A stretch of DNA of 64,000 bases, from NCBI RefSeq assembly GCF_024748615.1, contig NZ_CP087168.1:3100001-3164000 (forward strand), written 5' to 3'. The stretch is from Pseudomonas sp. B21-048 (GTDB taxonomy: Bacteria > Pseudomonadota > Gammaproteobacteria > Pseudomonadales > Pseudomonadaceae). This document shows positions 25,309 through 33,490 of this stretch, one piece after another. The position numbers and the translations under genes are program-made. The first letter of the stretch is position 1, and the number at the start of each line of letters is the position of its first letter. The notes beneath the pieces are model-generated. The model worked only from the letters and a program-made list of their open reading frames with translations. It had not been told where the DNA came from and did no database searches.

Positions 25309-27058
25309 CGGCATCGCCCTTGCTGGTTTTGACCGAAGCCATGCTGGCGCCTGCCGACATGGCGTGCTTTTGTGCCTGCTGTTTCTGCGCGAGTTCGGCG
25401 AGCACATGCTCGCGTGGCCCATAAAGACTGATAACCCCTGCGTTCATCACCATGAGCCGGTCAAGCTGCGACACGATGTTGGTTCGGTGGGTAATGACAA
25501 ACAGGGTCGCGCCGGTCTGCTTGAGCTGCTGGATGGCTGCCACCAGTGCGCGATCACCGACTTCGTCAAGATTGGAATTGGGCTCGTCGAGAATAATCAG
25601 CCGTGGGTTGCCATACAGGGCACGGGCCAAGCCGATACGCTGCCGCTGCCCTCCCGACAGCATGACGCCCTCGCTGCCAATGACGGTGTCGTAGCCATCG
25701 GGCAACAGCAGAATCATTTCGTGAACACCCGCCGTCCTGGCGGCCAGAATGACTTTCTCGGAATCGACTTCGGCGAAACGGGCAATGTTCTCGCTGATGC
25801 TGCCTTCGAACAGTTCAATGTCCTGGGGCAAGTAACCTATATGCGGCCCGAGCTCATGTTTGTCCCACGCGCTGATGTCCGCGCCATCCAGCCGGACCAC
25901 GCCATGCTGCGGCACCCATACCCCCATCAGTGCCCTGGCCAGGGTGGACTTGCCCGCTGCACTTGGACCGATGATGCCGACAACGCAGCCGGCAGGTACG
26001 CTGAAACTTATGTTGTTGATGATCGGCGTTTTCGAGCCAGGTGCCGCGACGACCAGATTCTCCACCTGCACGTGCCCCTGAGGCGCAGGCAATGACATAC
26101 GTTCGGGCTGAGCCTGTTGTTTGTCGAGGATGTCGTTGAGACGGCCGTACTGCGAGCGGGCCGCAATAAAGCCCCTCCAACTGCCGATGATCAGATCGAT
26201 GGGGGCCAATGCGCGCCCTAGCAGTATGGCCCCGGCAAACACCAAGCCTGCCCCTACCTGATGGTCCACGGCCAGGTACGCTCCCAGGCCAAGGATCAGT
26301 GATTGCACCAGGATCCGGAAGGTCTTGGAAAGCGTGCTGATTATGGCGCCTCTGTCGCTCGCCTGGGCCTGCAGCAACAGGACGTTTCTTTGGCGAAGTC
26401 CCCAACGGTCCATAAGGGTTTCAAGCATGCCCATGGATTCAATGACTTCAGCGTTGCGTAGATTTTTCGTGGTGTAGAGCGTTGCGCCAATGTGTTCCTT
26501 GTTAGCCTGGGCAAGTGTCGGCCCCGTCGCCCTCTCATTGATAAAAGCGAGCAATAACAACAACAGCGCACTGCCCGTCGCGACCCAGCCAAACCAGGGA
26601 TGAAACATGAACATCACCGCGATATAGATCGGCAACCAGGGCGCGTCGAAAAAAGCGAATAAACCGTTACCGGAGAGAAACTGTCTCAAACCCGTCAAAT
26701 CGTTGAGCGACTGGGCCGATGCATCCATGCCGCCACTGTCGAGCGCGCGCTTGAAGCTGGCCTTATAGACTTGGCGACTCAGTAACACATCCAGCCGGGT
26801 ACTGACCCGCACCATGATCCGCGAACGGATCCATTCCAGGGAGCCGAGCGTAACCACCAGTCCGGTCATGATCAGTGTCAGCATGGCCAACGTCGTCAGA
26901 CTTCCGCTGGTGATGACTCGCCCATAGACCTGAAGCATATAAAAGGTAGGAACAAGCATCAGGGCGTTGATAAAAAAGCTGAAAAAGCCAACAGAAACAA
27001 AGCTGTCTCTACAGGCTTTCAACGCATTATGCAGACTGTTTTCAGGTGTGCTTCGCAT
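25277..27058 (-). CDS. Type I secretion ABC transporter, AprD/PrtD type
   Basis: This protein of about 593 residues combines an N-terminal membrane domain of six helices with a C-terminal ATPase. Visible are Walker A GPSAAGKST, signature LSGGQRQRIGLARA, Walker B LIILDEP and the switch His in VITHRT. There is no N-terminal C39 peptidase domain, as expected for exporters of RTX-type proteins with uncleaved C-terminal signals. ATG 27058 is preferred (AGGGG 5 bases upstream); ATG 27082 has poor spacing. It is the first gene of the three-gene secretion operon and probably energises export of the three giant repeat proteins encoded next to it. Confidence 0.93.
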   Translation of the reverse strand: MRSTPENSLHNALKACRDSFVSVGFFSFFINALMLVPTFYMLQVYGRVITSGSLTTLAMLTLIMTGLVVTLGSLEWIRSRIMVRVSTRLDVLLSRQVYKASFKRALDSGGMDASAQSLNDLTGLRQFLSGNGLFAFFDAPWLPIYIAVMFMFHPWFGWVATGSALLLLLLAFINERATGPTLAQANKEHIGATLYTTKNLRNAEVIESMGMLETLMDRWGLRQRNVLLLQAQASDRGAIISTLSKTFRILVQSLILGLGAYLAVDHQVGAGLVFAGAILLGRALAPIDLIIGSWRGFIAARSQYGRLNDILDKQQAQPERMSLPAPQGHVQVENLVVAAPGSKTPIINNISFSVPAGCVVGIIGPSAAGKSTLARALMGVWVPQHGVVRLDGADISAWDKHELGPHIGYLPQDIELFEGSISENIARFAEVDSEKVILAARTAGVHEMILLLPDGYDTVIGSEGVMLSGGQRQRIGLARALYGNPRLIILDEPNSNLDEVGDRALVAAIQQLKQTGATLFVITHRTNIVSQLDRLMVMNAGVISLYGPREHVLAELAQKQQAQKHAMSAGASMASVKTSKGDADEPYDAQSSN

Positions 27059-27361
27059 TGAAACCCCTGCTCGAAAAGCCATACCTCGTGGAGCTTAGAT
27101 CATGCCGAACGACTGTGCGTAGCTATTGAAATCAGCCGTCTCTGCGTGCAATGACGAGTGGTATCACGTATCCCCGTGGAAGGCTGAAAAGCCTGACCCT
27201 GGATGCGGAAAACCTTCCATCGGCAGGAATCGATCCCTTTGGCGGCTGCTCATGCATGAGTGTTTGCGCCGTGAAAATAGCGCTGTGTGCAGCCTTGACA
27301 CACAGGGGCCGAGCCTCGCCCCCCCCCCCCGCGACGATCATGTGCACCACAATGGAGTGTT
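27059..27361. other. 303-bp intergenic region with a 12-base poly-C tract
   Basis: The space between the 5' end of the secretion operon and the 3' end of the TetR-type gene holds no supported gene. It must contain the promoter of the secretion operon. A run of twelve C residues lies at 27319-27330. No clear terminator is visible after the TetR-type gene. Confidence 0.5.
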
Positions 27362-27958
27362 TTATAACGACTCTGCTGTCTGGATAAGCGAATTCAATAC
27401 CAACTTTATTTCAGAAGCCGGATCTTTATGTCCTTGCAGTATCAAACCCTCCGACAATGCGGTGAAGGTCATTGCAAGTGCGGCATAGGCCAAAGGGGGT
27501 TTCTTGCCTGCATGATTAAAAATGATGGTAATCAGTTTGCCCAAGGCCTCACTATTTTCTTGATGCAAGTCATAATAATGCTGGGAGAACGCTTCATCGC
27601 GCAAAGCGATCAGTTGCAGCTCAGCATCAAGGATTGCACAGCGGGTATTATTTTTGAGCGTGTCAATATAAGCATTCAAGCCATGGGTCAATTGTTCCGA
27701 TGAATACCCGGAAGTCAAGGTAACACTCAAACGGTCAATTTCAACTCTCTTGAACCGCTGAGTCAGTTGCAGAAGTAATTCCGACTTACTTGAAAAGTTT
27801 GAAAAAAATGCCCCTTTGGAAAAACCGGCCTCTTCGGAAATTGCGTTGACGCTGGCGGCGTGAAAACCCTTCCGGACCATAAGATCAGTGGCGGTATCGA
27901 ACAACTTGTCCCTTGTTACTTGTTGGCTCTCTTCTCGACCCAATCTCTTTTTAATCAC
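27362..27958 (-). CDS. TetR/AcrR-family transcriptional regulator
   Basis: This 198-residue regulator has a typical TetR helix-turn-helix (TRDKLFDTATDLMVRKGF followed by AISEEAGFSKGAFFSNFSSK, about residues 14-60) and a helical ligand-binding domain. The frame is open to 28120, but GTG 27958 (MIKKRLGREESQQ) gives the family length and has AGGAG about 8 bases upstream. It diverges from the polyketide-like operon and probably represses it. Butyrolactone receptors (ArpA-like) are also TetR proteins, which is of interest given the AfsA-like domain in the operon, but the sequence alone does not separate it from ordinary TetR regulators. Confidence 0.9.
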   Translation of the reverse strand: MIKKRLGREESQQVTRDKLFDTATDLMVRKGFHAASVNAISEEAGFSKGAFFSNFSSKSELLLQLTQRFKRVEIDRLSVTLTSGYSSEQLTHGLNAYIDTLKNNTRCAILDAELQLIALRDEAFSQHYYDLHQENSEALGKLITIIFNHAGKKPPLAYAALAMTFTALSEGLILQGHKDPASEIKLVLNSLIQTAESL

Positions 27959-28099
27959 GCCCTCGGCTCCTCTGGCCAAATAAATGTATTTGTAACTAGA
28001 TGCAACAAATCGGCTACTCTCTGCGGCAGCCCTCGTTTCAACATACCCTTTTATACGCCCCCTTCTTAAGCATTTGAACTTAAACTTTTGGTCTCCACC
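27959..28099. promoter_or_regulatory. Divergent promoter region between the TetR gene and the biosynthetic operon
   Basis: This AT-richer stretch separates the divergent TetR-type gene and operon. An imperfect palindrome AAATAAATGTATTT (around 27978-27991) is a possible operator, but the match is weak and no convincing -35/-10 pair could be fixed. Confidence 0.3.
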
Positions 28100-28405
28100 A
28101 TGACGCGCTCCCTTGTTCAATCGAGTCAGTGTCGACTCGTGAATGAGCGGCTAAAAATCCTAGGGCTAACGCCCGAAAAAGCGGTCGACTTCTGTCCCCA
28201 ACGAAAGCTTCAGAACGTTGAGTTTCGGTGCGCTGAGCCCGACTCAGAGACATCGACCCAAGACGCCAACGAAATACCGCTTGATTTTCAGATACCGGAT
28301 GGTTTTTACTTGCGCCGTTGGTCGACCCAACGCCTGATCAAAGCCTCGAGCTCTAACATTCATCTCGATGCAGAGTCAGGTTACCTCACGGGAGCTGAAT
28401 ATTAA
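28100..28405 (+). CDS. Small unknown protein, coupled to the reductase gene
   Basis: This 101-codon frame starts at ATG 28100 and its TAA overlaps the ATG of the reductase gene (TAATG at 28403-28407), the arrangement of translationally coupled genes. The product (MTRSLVQSSQCRLVNERLKI at the start, LDFQIPDGFYLRRWSTQRL in the middle) is soluble and resembles nothing I recognise. No good ribosome binding site precedes the start, so it may instead be untranslated leader. A real gene is somewhat less likely than not. Confidence 0.35.
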   Translation: MTRSLVQSSQCRLVNERLKILGLTPEKAVDFCPQRKLQNVEFRCAEPDSETSTQDANEIPLDFQIPDGFYLRRWSTQRLIKASSSNIHLDAESGYLTGAEY

Positions 28406-29418
28406 TGGAATATGCCTTTGTTACAGGCGCTACTGGCCTGCTCGGAAACAATGTGGTTCATGCGCTTTTAAAGCGGAATATCAAGGTAAAAGCGCTGGTT
28501 CGTTCCGTAGAAAAAGCCAAGAAGCAGTTCGGTAATCTGCCTGTCGAGTTTGTCGAAGGCGACATGCTCAATGTCGACGCCTTCAGCCATGCCCTGGAAG
28601 GGTGTGATGCCTTGTTTCATACGGCGGCCTATTTTCGCGACAGCTACAAAGGCGGAAAACACTGGCAGAAGCTGTATGACACTAATGTGACGGGCACCGA
28701 ACGATTATTGCAAGCCGCTTATGCCGCCGGCATTCGTCGTGCAGTTCATACCTCCTCCATTGCCGTTTTGAAGGGCGATAGAGATCAAGTGATCGATGAA
28801 ACAATGTCTCGCAATGAACTGGAGGCTGACGATTATTACTTGAGTAAAATATTGTCCGAGCAAAAAGTTCACGAATTCCTGGCTCAACACCCGGACATGT
28901 TCATTGCGATGGTATTGCCAGGCTGGATGTTTGGTCCGGGTGACATCGGCCCTACCTCTTCCGGACAATTCCTGCTCGATTTTGTCGGGCAGAAATTGCC
29001 TGGCGTACTCCCCGGTAGCTTTTCCGTTGTAGACGCCAGGGACGTGGCAGAACATCAAATCGCGGCCATCACACGCGGCAGGTCCGGAGAACGTTACCTG
29101 GCCGCCGGCAATCATATGGACATGAAAAGCATTTTCCAGGCGTTGTCCAGCGTCAGCGGCGTAAAAGCGCCGGAACGCAAAGTGCCCCTGTTCATGCTCC
29201 GCTTGATTGCCTTGGTCTATGAGGGCTATTACCGGATTACAAAAAAACCGGTACTCATCAGCACCTCCACGGTCAAACTCATGGAGCAAGAACAAGGGCG
29301 CACCCACTTCAGTCATCACAAAAGTTCACAGGAACTCAAGTGCACATTCCGCCCCGTAGCGGAAACACTGACCGATACTCTGGATTGGTATCGGAACAAT
29401 AACTACACAGACGCTTAA
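28405..29418 (+). CDS. NAD(P)-dependent extended SDR (epimerase/dihydroflavonol-reductase-like)
   Basis: This 337-residue Rossmann-fold oxidoreductase has the nucleotide-binding motif GATGLLG (residues 8-14), a catalytic Tyr/Lys in YYLSK and the substrate-loop motif LPGWMFGPGD. It resembles HpnA, 3-beta-HSD and dihydroflavonol-4-reductase-type enzymes, which reduce or isomerise carbonyl groups. GGGAG lies 10-14 bases upstream of the ATG. It is the first recognisable enzyme of the operon and could reduce a keto intermediate made by the ketosynthase/ACP system. No specific substrate can be assigned. Confidence 0.88.
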   Translation: MEYAFVTGATGLLGNNVVHALLKRNIKVKALVRSVEKAKKQFGNLPVEFVEGDMLNVDAFSHALEGCDALFHTAAYFRDSYKGGKHWQKLYDTNVTGTERLLQAAYAAGIRRAVHTSSIAVLKGDRDQVIDETMSRNELEADDYYLSKILSEQKVHEFLAQHPDMFIAMVLPGWMFGPGDIGPTSSGQFLLDFVGQKLPGVLPGSFSVVDARDVAEHQIAAITRGRSGERYLAAGNHMDMKSIFQALSSVSGVKAPERKVPLFMLRLIALVYEGYYRITKKPVLISTSTVKLMEQEQGRTHFSHHKSSQELKCTFRPVAETLTDTLDWYRNNNYTDA

Positions 29419-29498
29419 TTGAAACAATTCTTCGATAGCCTGCCTCTGTAGTACGTTTTTGCCTAACCAGAAGTTCAAGGATTGAAAGAGGTTGGTTA

Positions 29499-31010
29499 AT
29501 GAAAAGCCTTTCATATAAAGAAGGTTTTCTGCATCGCTTTGTCGGTTTTTCAGAGTCGTTCCCCGACCACATTGCGATCAGAAACCTGGACGGGGAAGAA
29601 GACACTGTAACTTACCGCGAGTTGCGAATTAAGGCTGAAGAGCGTCATGGCGCCCTTAACGCACTGGATGTATTGCCGGGTGACAAAGTAGCGCTGGTTC
29701 TACCCAATGGCGTGGATTTCATCGCGTACTATCTGGCGATCATCGGGTGTGGTGCGATTCCGGTCATACTCAACTACAAACTGACGCCATTCGAAATGAC
29801 CAACGTCATTGGCATCGCCAGGCCGACGCTGGTCGTCACGACCCAAACGCTGTTCGAGCAACATAGCGAGGTATTTCAGGCGGCATACGGTGTTCGACAC
29901 TCCTTAGTGTTGAACGCCGAATCGCCGCTGCCCGACAACGCAACGGCCGTCTCTCAGCTTCCCCGACAGGCCAAGCCCTTGTTATTGCCTGAGGGCAATC
30001 CGATCGTCTCGGTACAGTTCACCTATCGGGGCATCGGTAAACCCCTGGCCGTTTCTCACCGCTACCTTGACCTGACGCAATCGAGCGATGGGCTGCATGA
30101 GCAGTTCCATCTTCAAGGCGTGGGTTCCGTTCACCTGGTGACCCTGCCGCTGTATGCCATTTTCGGGCTGTCCGTGATGATGGTTTTTCCACTAAGCGTG
30201 GGCGCCACTCTGCTCATGACCAACACCTTGCTCAATAGGGATCTGGCAGAAGTCTTGTCTGAGCATAAGGTCACCTTTGCCTGCCTGGTGCCTGACGTCA
30301 TTCGCTACTTCAATACAAGGCTGGCCAAACGCAAAGGCGCGCTTTTGCCGATGCATCCTCGGCTGATGATGTATTCGGGTGGCAGCCATCTACCGGCAGA
30401 CGAAGCCGAGAAACTGGGAAGGCTGTTGGGGTGCAATCCGGTACTGCAAGGCTATGGATTGACCGAGAGTATGCCGGTGATTGTCCAGAGCTCGATTGGC
30501 AAGGTTCATCGCGGCGCCATGGGGCAACCGATTAGCGGCGTAGAACTGCGGGTCATCGATGCCCAGGGGCGTGATGTTGCACCTGGACGTATTGGCGAGC
30601 TGCTGATACGCGGCTCGATGGTGATTGACGGATACGACGGGGCAGAGGACGCCAACGCCCGGTTCTTCCGTGATGGTTGGTTGCACACGGGTGATCTGGT
30701 CTGGCGGGACGACGATGGACATGTGTTCTTTTATTGCCAACGCCTGCGAATCTCGAAGATCAAAGCGCAAATGGTCGACCTGACGGAAATCGAGTCCATT
30801 GCCCTCAAGCACCCCGACGTAATGCGCGCGAAGGCTTACATCGTCCCTGACAACAAAGAGGTCAACGTATTGCACCTGTGCGTTGAAGGACGCGGTGACC
30901 TGACCCAGAGCGCGGTCGCCACCCTGCTATCGCACCACCTTTCGGGCTTCAAGTTGCCCAGAACCATCGAGATTATCGCTCTCAAGGAAGAGATTCATGC
31001 AAGCCAATAG
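29499..31010 (+). CDS. AMP-binding enzyme (acyl-CoA/ACP ligase-like) with degenerate core motifs
   Basis: This 503-residue member of the ANL superfamily keeps YGLTES (A5), HTGDL (A7) and the overall length, but two catalytic motifs are abnormal. The phosphate-binding loop reads FTYRGIGKPLAVSH, where YTSGTTGxPKG is expected, so the Ser/Thr-rich loop and the Lys are gone. The protein also stops at EEIHASQ, where the A10 loop with its catalytic Lys should follow; the hinge reads MVDLTEIE. It overlaps the HAD gene by 14 bases. It may have lost adenylate formation and kept a binding or thiolation role, or use modified chemistry. ATG 29499 has AAGAGG 8 bases upstream. Confidence 0.85.
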   Translation: MKSLSYKEGFLHRFVGFSESFPDHIAIRNLDGEEDTVTYRELRIKAEERHGALNALDVLPGDKVALVLPNGVDFIAYYLAIIGCGAIPVILNYKLTPFEMTNVIGIARPTLVVTTQTLFEQHSEVFQAAYGVRHSLVLNAESPLPDNATAVSQLPRQAKPLLLPEGNPIVSVQFTYRGIGKPLAVSHRYLDLTQSSDGLHEQFHLQGVGSVHLVTLPLYAIFGLSVMMVFPLSVGATLLMTNTLLNRDLAEVLSEHKVTFACLVPDVIRYFNTRLAKRKGALLPMHPRLMMYSGGSHLPADEAEKLGRLLGCNPVLQGYGLTESMPVIVQSSIGKVHRGAMGQPISGVELRVIDAQGRDVAPGRIGELLIRGSMVIDGYDGAEDANARFFRDGWLHTGDLVWRDDDGHVFFYCQRLRISKIKAQMVDLTEIESIALKHPDVMRAKAYIVPDNKEVNVLHLCVEGRGDLTQSAVATLLSHHLSGFKLPRTIEIIALKEEIHASQ

Positions 31011-31608
31011 CACACAACCGGTACTGGCCGTTTTTGACTTTGACGGCACATTGACCGACAGGCATACGTTCTGGCGCTACATGCGCTTCATCGTGGGAAC
31101 CCGATCATTCTGGCTCAGGATTATTCCCCTGTTGCCCAAAATGCTCAGTGTGATTCTGGGAATCACGCCGTTGATGCAAGCGCGACTGGCATTCATTGCC
31201 TGTTACTTGGGTGGCCTGTCAGTTGAGCAAGAGCGCGAGCATGCCAAGTACTTCATTACCGAGCAGCTGCCACTCTGGCTCAGGCCCGAGGCCCTGCGCC
31301 GGTTGCAATGGCATCAATCGATGGGACATGTCACTGCACTGGTCAGCAACTCGCCGGAGAACTACTTGATTCCCTGGGGCCAGGCCGCGGGTTTTGATTA
31401 TGTGTGCGGCACCCGCCTGGCCACTGCAAAGAACAAACTGACCGGTGGAATATCAGGCACCAACTGTGTTGAGAGAGAGAAAGTTACGCGGCTCAAAGGC
31501 TGTCTGAGCAACCTTGATGACTTTTACATTTATGCCTACGGGGATTCATCAGGTGATGATGCCCTGCTCAGCATTGCCAACTCTCCCTTCTACAGAAACT
31601 GGTACTAA
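30997..31608 (+). CDS. HAD-superfamily phosphatase (HAD-IB, SerB-like)
   Basis: This 203-residue predicted phosphatase has motif I VFDFDGTLTD (nucleophile first Asp, about residue 14), motif II VSNSPE (about 115) and motif IV YGDSSGDDALL (about 184), with a hydrophobic helical cap between them. It starts inside the end of the AMP-binding gene (ATG 30997, with AGGAAGAG upstream), so the two are coupled. In A-factor biosynthesis a phosphate derived from dihydroxyacetone phosphate must be removed; a phosphatase beside an AfsA-like domain fits that step, but this is inference. The natural substrate is unknown. Confidence 0.88.
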   Translation: MQANSTQPVLAVFDFDGTLTDRHTFWRYMRFIVGTRSFWLRIIPLLPKMLSVILGITPLMQARLAFIACYLGGLSVEQEREHAKYFITEQLPLWLRPEALRRLQWHQSMGHVTALVSNSPENYLIPWGQAAGFDYVCGTRLATAKNKLTGGISGTNCVEREKVTRLKGCLSNLDDFYIYAYGDSSGDDALLSIANSPFYRNWY

Positions 31609-31611
31609 CAG

Positions 31612-33375
31612 ATGAACACGCTGAGCACTTTGGCCCCCAAGCACTTCAGGCAAACCGGTAACCCCCCTACAGTAACGATTGTCGGCGCCGGCCCTATTGG
31701 TCTGTCCCTGGCAATCATGCTGAAAAAGTGGGGCGTCTCTTTTCGCATTATTGAAAAGAATGCTGGCCCCTCGACCGCTACCAAAGCGATGGCCATCCAT
31801 TCCAGAACCCTGGAAATTTTTCGAGAGCTGGGTGTTGCCGATCAGGCCATCAACGACGGGTTCACGATCAACCAGTTTTCGGTGCAGTCGAATGCCAAAC
31901 GGGTGCTGAATTACAACTTCTCCAACCTGGACGCTACCTATCCCCTGCTCCTCAGCCTGCCGCAGCCGCAGACAGAAAAGATTCTGCTTGAGCGACTGAG
32001 CGCGCTGGGGGCAGAGGTTGAGTGGAATACCGAGCTGGTCGATATAGAAAACCAGCCAGGATCCGTGCGAATGGCGCTTCGTCATGCGGACGGCAGCGAC
32101 GAATCCTTCAGCAGTCGCTGGGTGGTCGCGTGCGACGGTGCTCGCAGCAACATCAGAAAACGTCTTGATATGACCTTCGAAGGATCGTCCTACGACCGGT
32201 TCTTCATGCTCGCCGATGCCGATATCGAATGGTCTGGAAGCAAGGACGAAGGCGCTTTCTTCCTCGGCGCACAGGACGGTTATGTGGCGGTCGCGCCGAT
32301 CAGTGCGCAATCGCGCTATCGACTTTTCATCGAGATGCCCTACAACCTGCCACCCGAAGGCGAACGCCCTTCCTTGAGCCTGGAGAACTTTCAGCGGTTG
32401 TGCGAAGGACGCGGGCAAAAGATGACGCTGTCCAATATCTCATCGACCACCATCGCCTCTTTCCAACATCGCCGCGTGCAGTCGCTGCAGCAAGGCGGCG
32501 TGTTTCTGATGGGCGACTCGGCGCATATCGGTAGCCCGATCGGTGGGCAATGGATGAACCTGGGGGTTTCCGAAGCCTATAACCTGGCGTGGAAAATGGC
32601 CTATGTCGATCAGGGCCTGGCGGATCAATCATTGCTGGAGAGCTACAACGAAGAGCGCTACCCGGTTGCCCTGGAAGTCGAGAACACGGCACACCGGCTG
32701 ACCGGACTGATAACCGTCAAGCAACGCGCCCTCGTATGGCTGCGCGACAATGTTCTGCCACTGCTGAGCAACCGGCGCAAGGTTCAGCGCAAGCTGCCCT
32801 CGATGATTTCCGGTCACCAGTATCACTACGGCAAAAGTGATTACATTCAAGAATCGCTAACGAAGAAGCAGCGCAAGAATTGGGACAAAAAAGGCAAAAA
32901 ACCCGAGTTCCAGACAGCGATACCTCGCGCAGGTCAACTGGCACCCGACGTCGAGTTGTGGCAACTGCAAGGTTTGCCGCCAAAACGCTTGATCGACTTG
33001 TTCCACGGAACGTTCACGCTGTTGATTTTCAGCGCCGCCGATCAGTTTTCCCCTTTGTTGCCGGGCTATTACTCGCTGGCCGAGTCGGTGGAGAGGGACT
33101 ACCCGGGCATCAAGGCTTATTGCGTTATTGATGCACTGAGTAGCACCGAGCTGCCTTCCTGGCACTCGACATTGCTGGACCCCGATTGGCGGTTGCACAA
33201 GCGTTACCACGCCAAAGAGGGCACGTTGATGCTGATTCGTCCTGACGGCTACATCGCTTTCCAGGGCGCCGATGCAATGACGCTCGTTACCTATCTGAAC
33301 GTAAGATCCGGGCTGCTCAAGGGCGCCAGAAAAACAACATCCTCCGAGATCGACGCAGTGCAACTCCAACTCTAA
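31612..33375 (+). CDS. FAD-dependent aromatic-type monooxygenase
   Basis: This 587-residue class A flavoprotein hydroxylase has the FAD motif GAGPIGLSLAIMLKKWG followed by the acidic IIEKN (about 25-50), the DGARSNIRKRL motif (about 180) and the GDSAHIGSPIGGQWMN motif (about 303). The C-terminal 170 residues look like the thioredoxin-like domain of phenol-hydroxylase relatives. It starts 3 bases after the HAD gene's stop and belongs to the same operon. Such enzymes hydroxylate phenols, quinones or polyketide rings using NAD(P)H and oxygen. Here it is a probable tailoring enzyme for the ketosynthase product; the substrate is unknown. Confidence 0.9.
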   Translation: MNTLSTLAPKHFRQTGNPPTVTIVGAGPIGLSLAIMLKKWGVSFRIIEKNAGPSTATKAMAIHSRTLEIFRELGVADQAINDGFTINQFSVQSNAKRVLNYNFSNLDATYPLLLSLPQPQTEKILLERLSALGAEVEWNTELVDIENQPGSVRMALRHADGSDESFSSRWVVACDGARSNIRKRLDMTFEGSSYDRFFMLADADIEWSGSKDEGAFFLGAQDGYVAVAPISAQSRYRLFIEMPYNLPPEGERPSLSLENFQRLCEGRGQKMTLSNISSTTIASFQHRRVQSLQQGGVFLMGDSAHIGSPIGGQWMNLGVSEAYNLAWKMAYVDQGLADQSLLESYNEERYPVALEVENTAHRLTGLITVKQRALVWLRDNVLPLLSNRRKVQRKLPSMISGHQYHYGKSDYIQESLTKKQRKNWDKKGKKPEFQTAIPRAGQLAPDVELWQLQGLPPKRLIDLFHGTFTLLIFSAADQFSPLLPGYYSLAESVERDYPGIKAYCVIDALSSTELPSWHSTLLDPDWRLHKRYHAKEGTLMLIRPDGYIAFQGADAMTLVTYLNVRSGLLKGARKTTSSEIDAVQLQL

Positions 33376-33419
33376 GTCTCTCTATGACTACTGCCAGTTT
33401 GGTTCATTGATTGAAACAA

Positions 33420-33446
33420 GGCCCACCCCTGGGCCCTGATTTTTAA
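33420..33446 (+). terminator. Hairpin with T-rich tail before the ACP gene
   Basis: GGCCCA (33420-33425), loop CCCC, TGGGCC (33430-33435), then CTGATTTTTAATTT. It could end or weaken transcription after the monooxygenase gene, so the ACP and ketosynthase genes may have their own promoter in the following 45 bases. Confidence 0.6.
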
Positions 33447-33490
33447 TTTCTTGATAATAGAAAAACATATTCCGACTTTTGGAGAACCTC

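Noticed and set aside
25309..25422. Longer start for the HlyD-type protein
   Set aside because: The extension overlaps the ABC gene by over 100 bases and reads as basic shadow sequence.
27126..27488. 120-codon plus-strand frame crossing the poly-C tract
   Set aside because: It overlaps the TetR gene antisense and contains the homopolymer; no support for translation.
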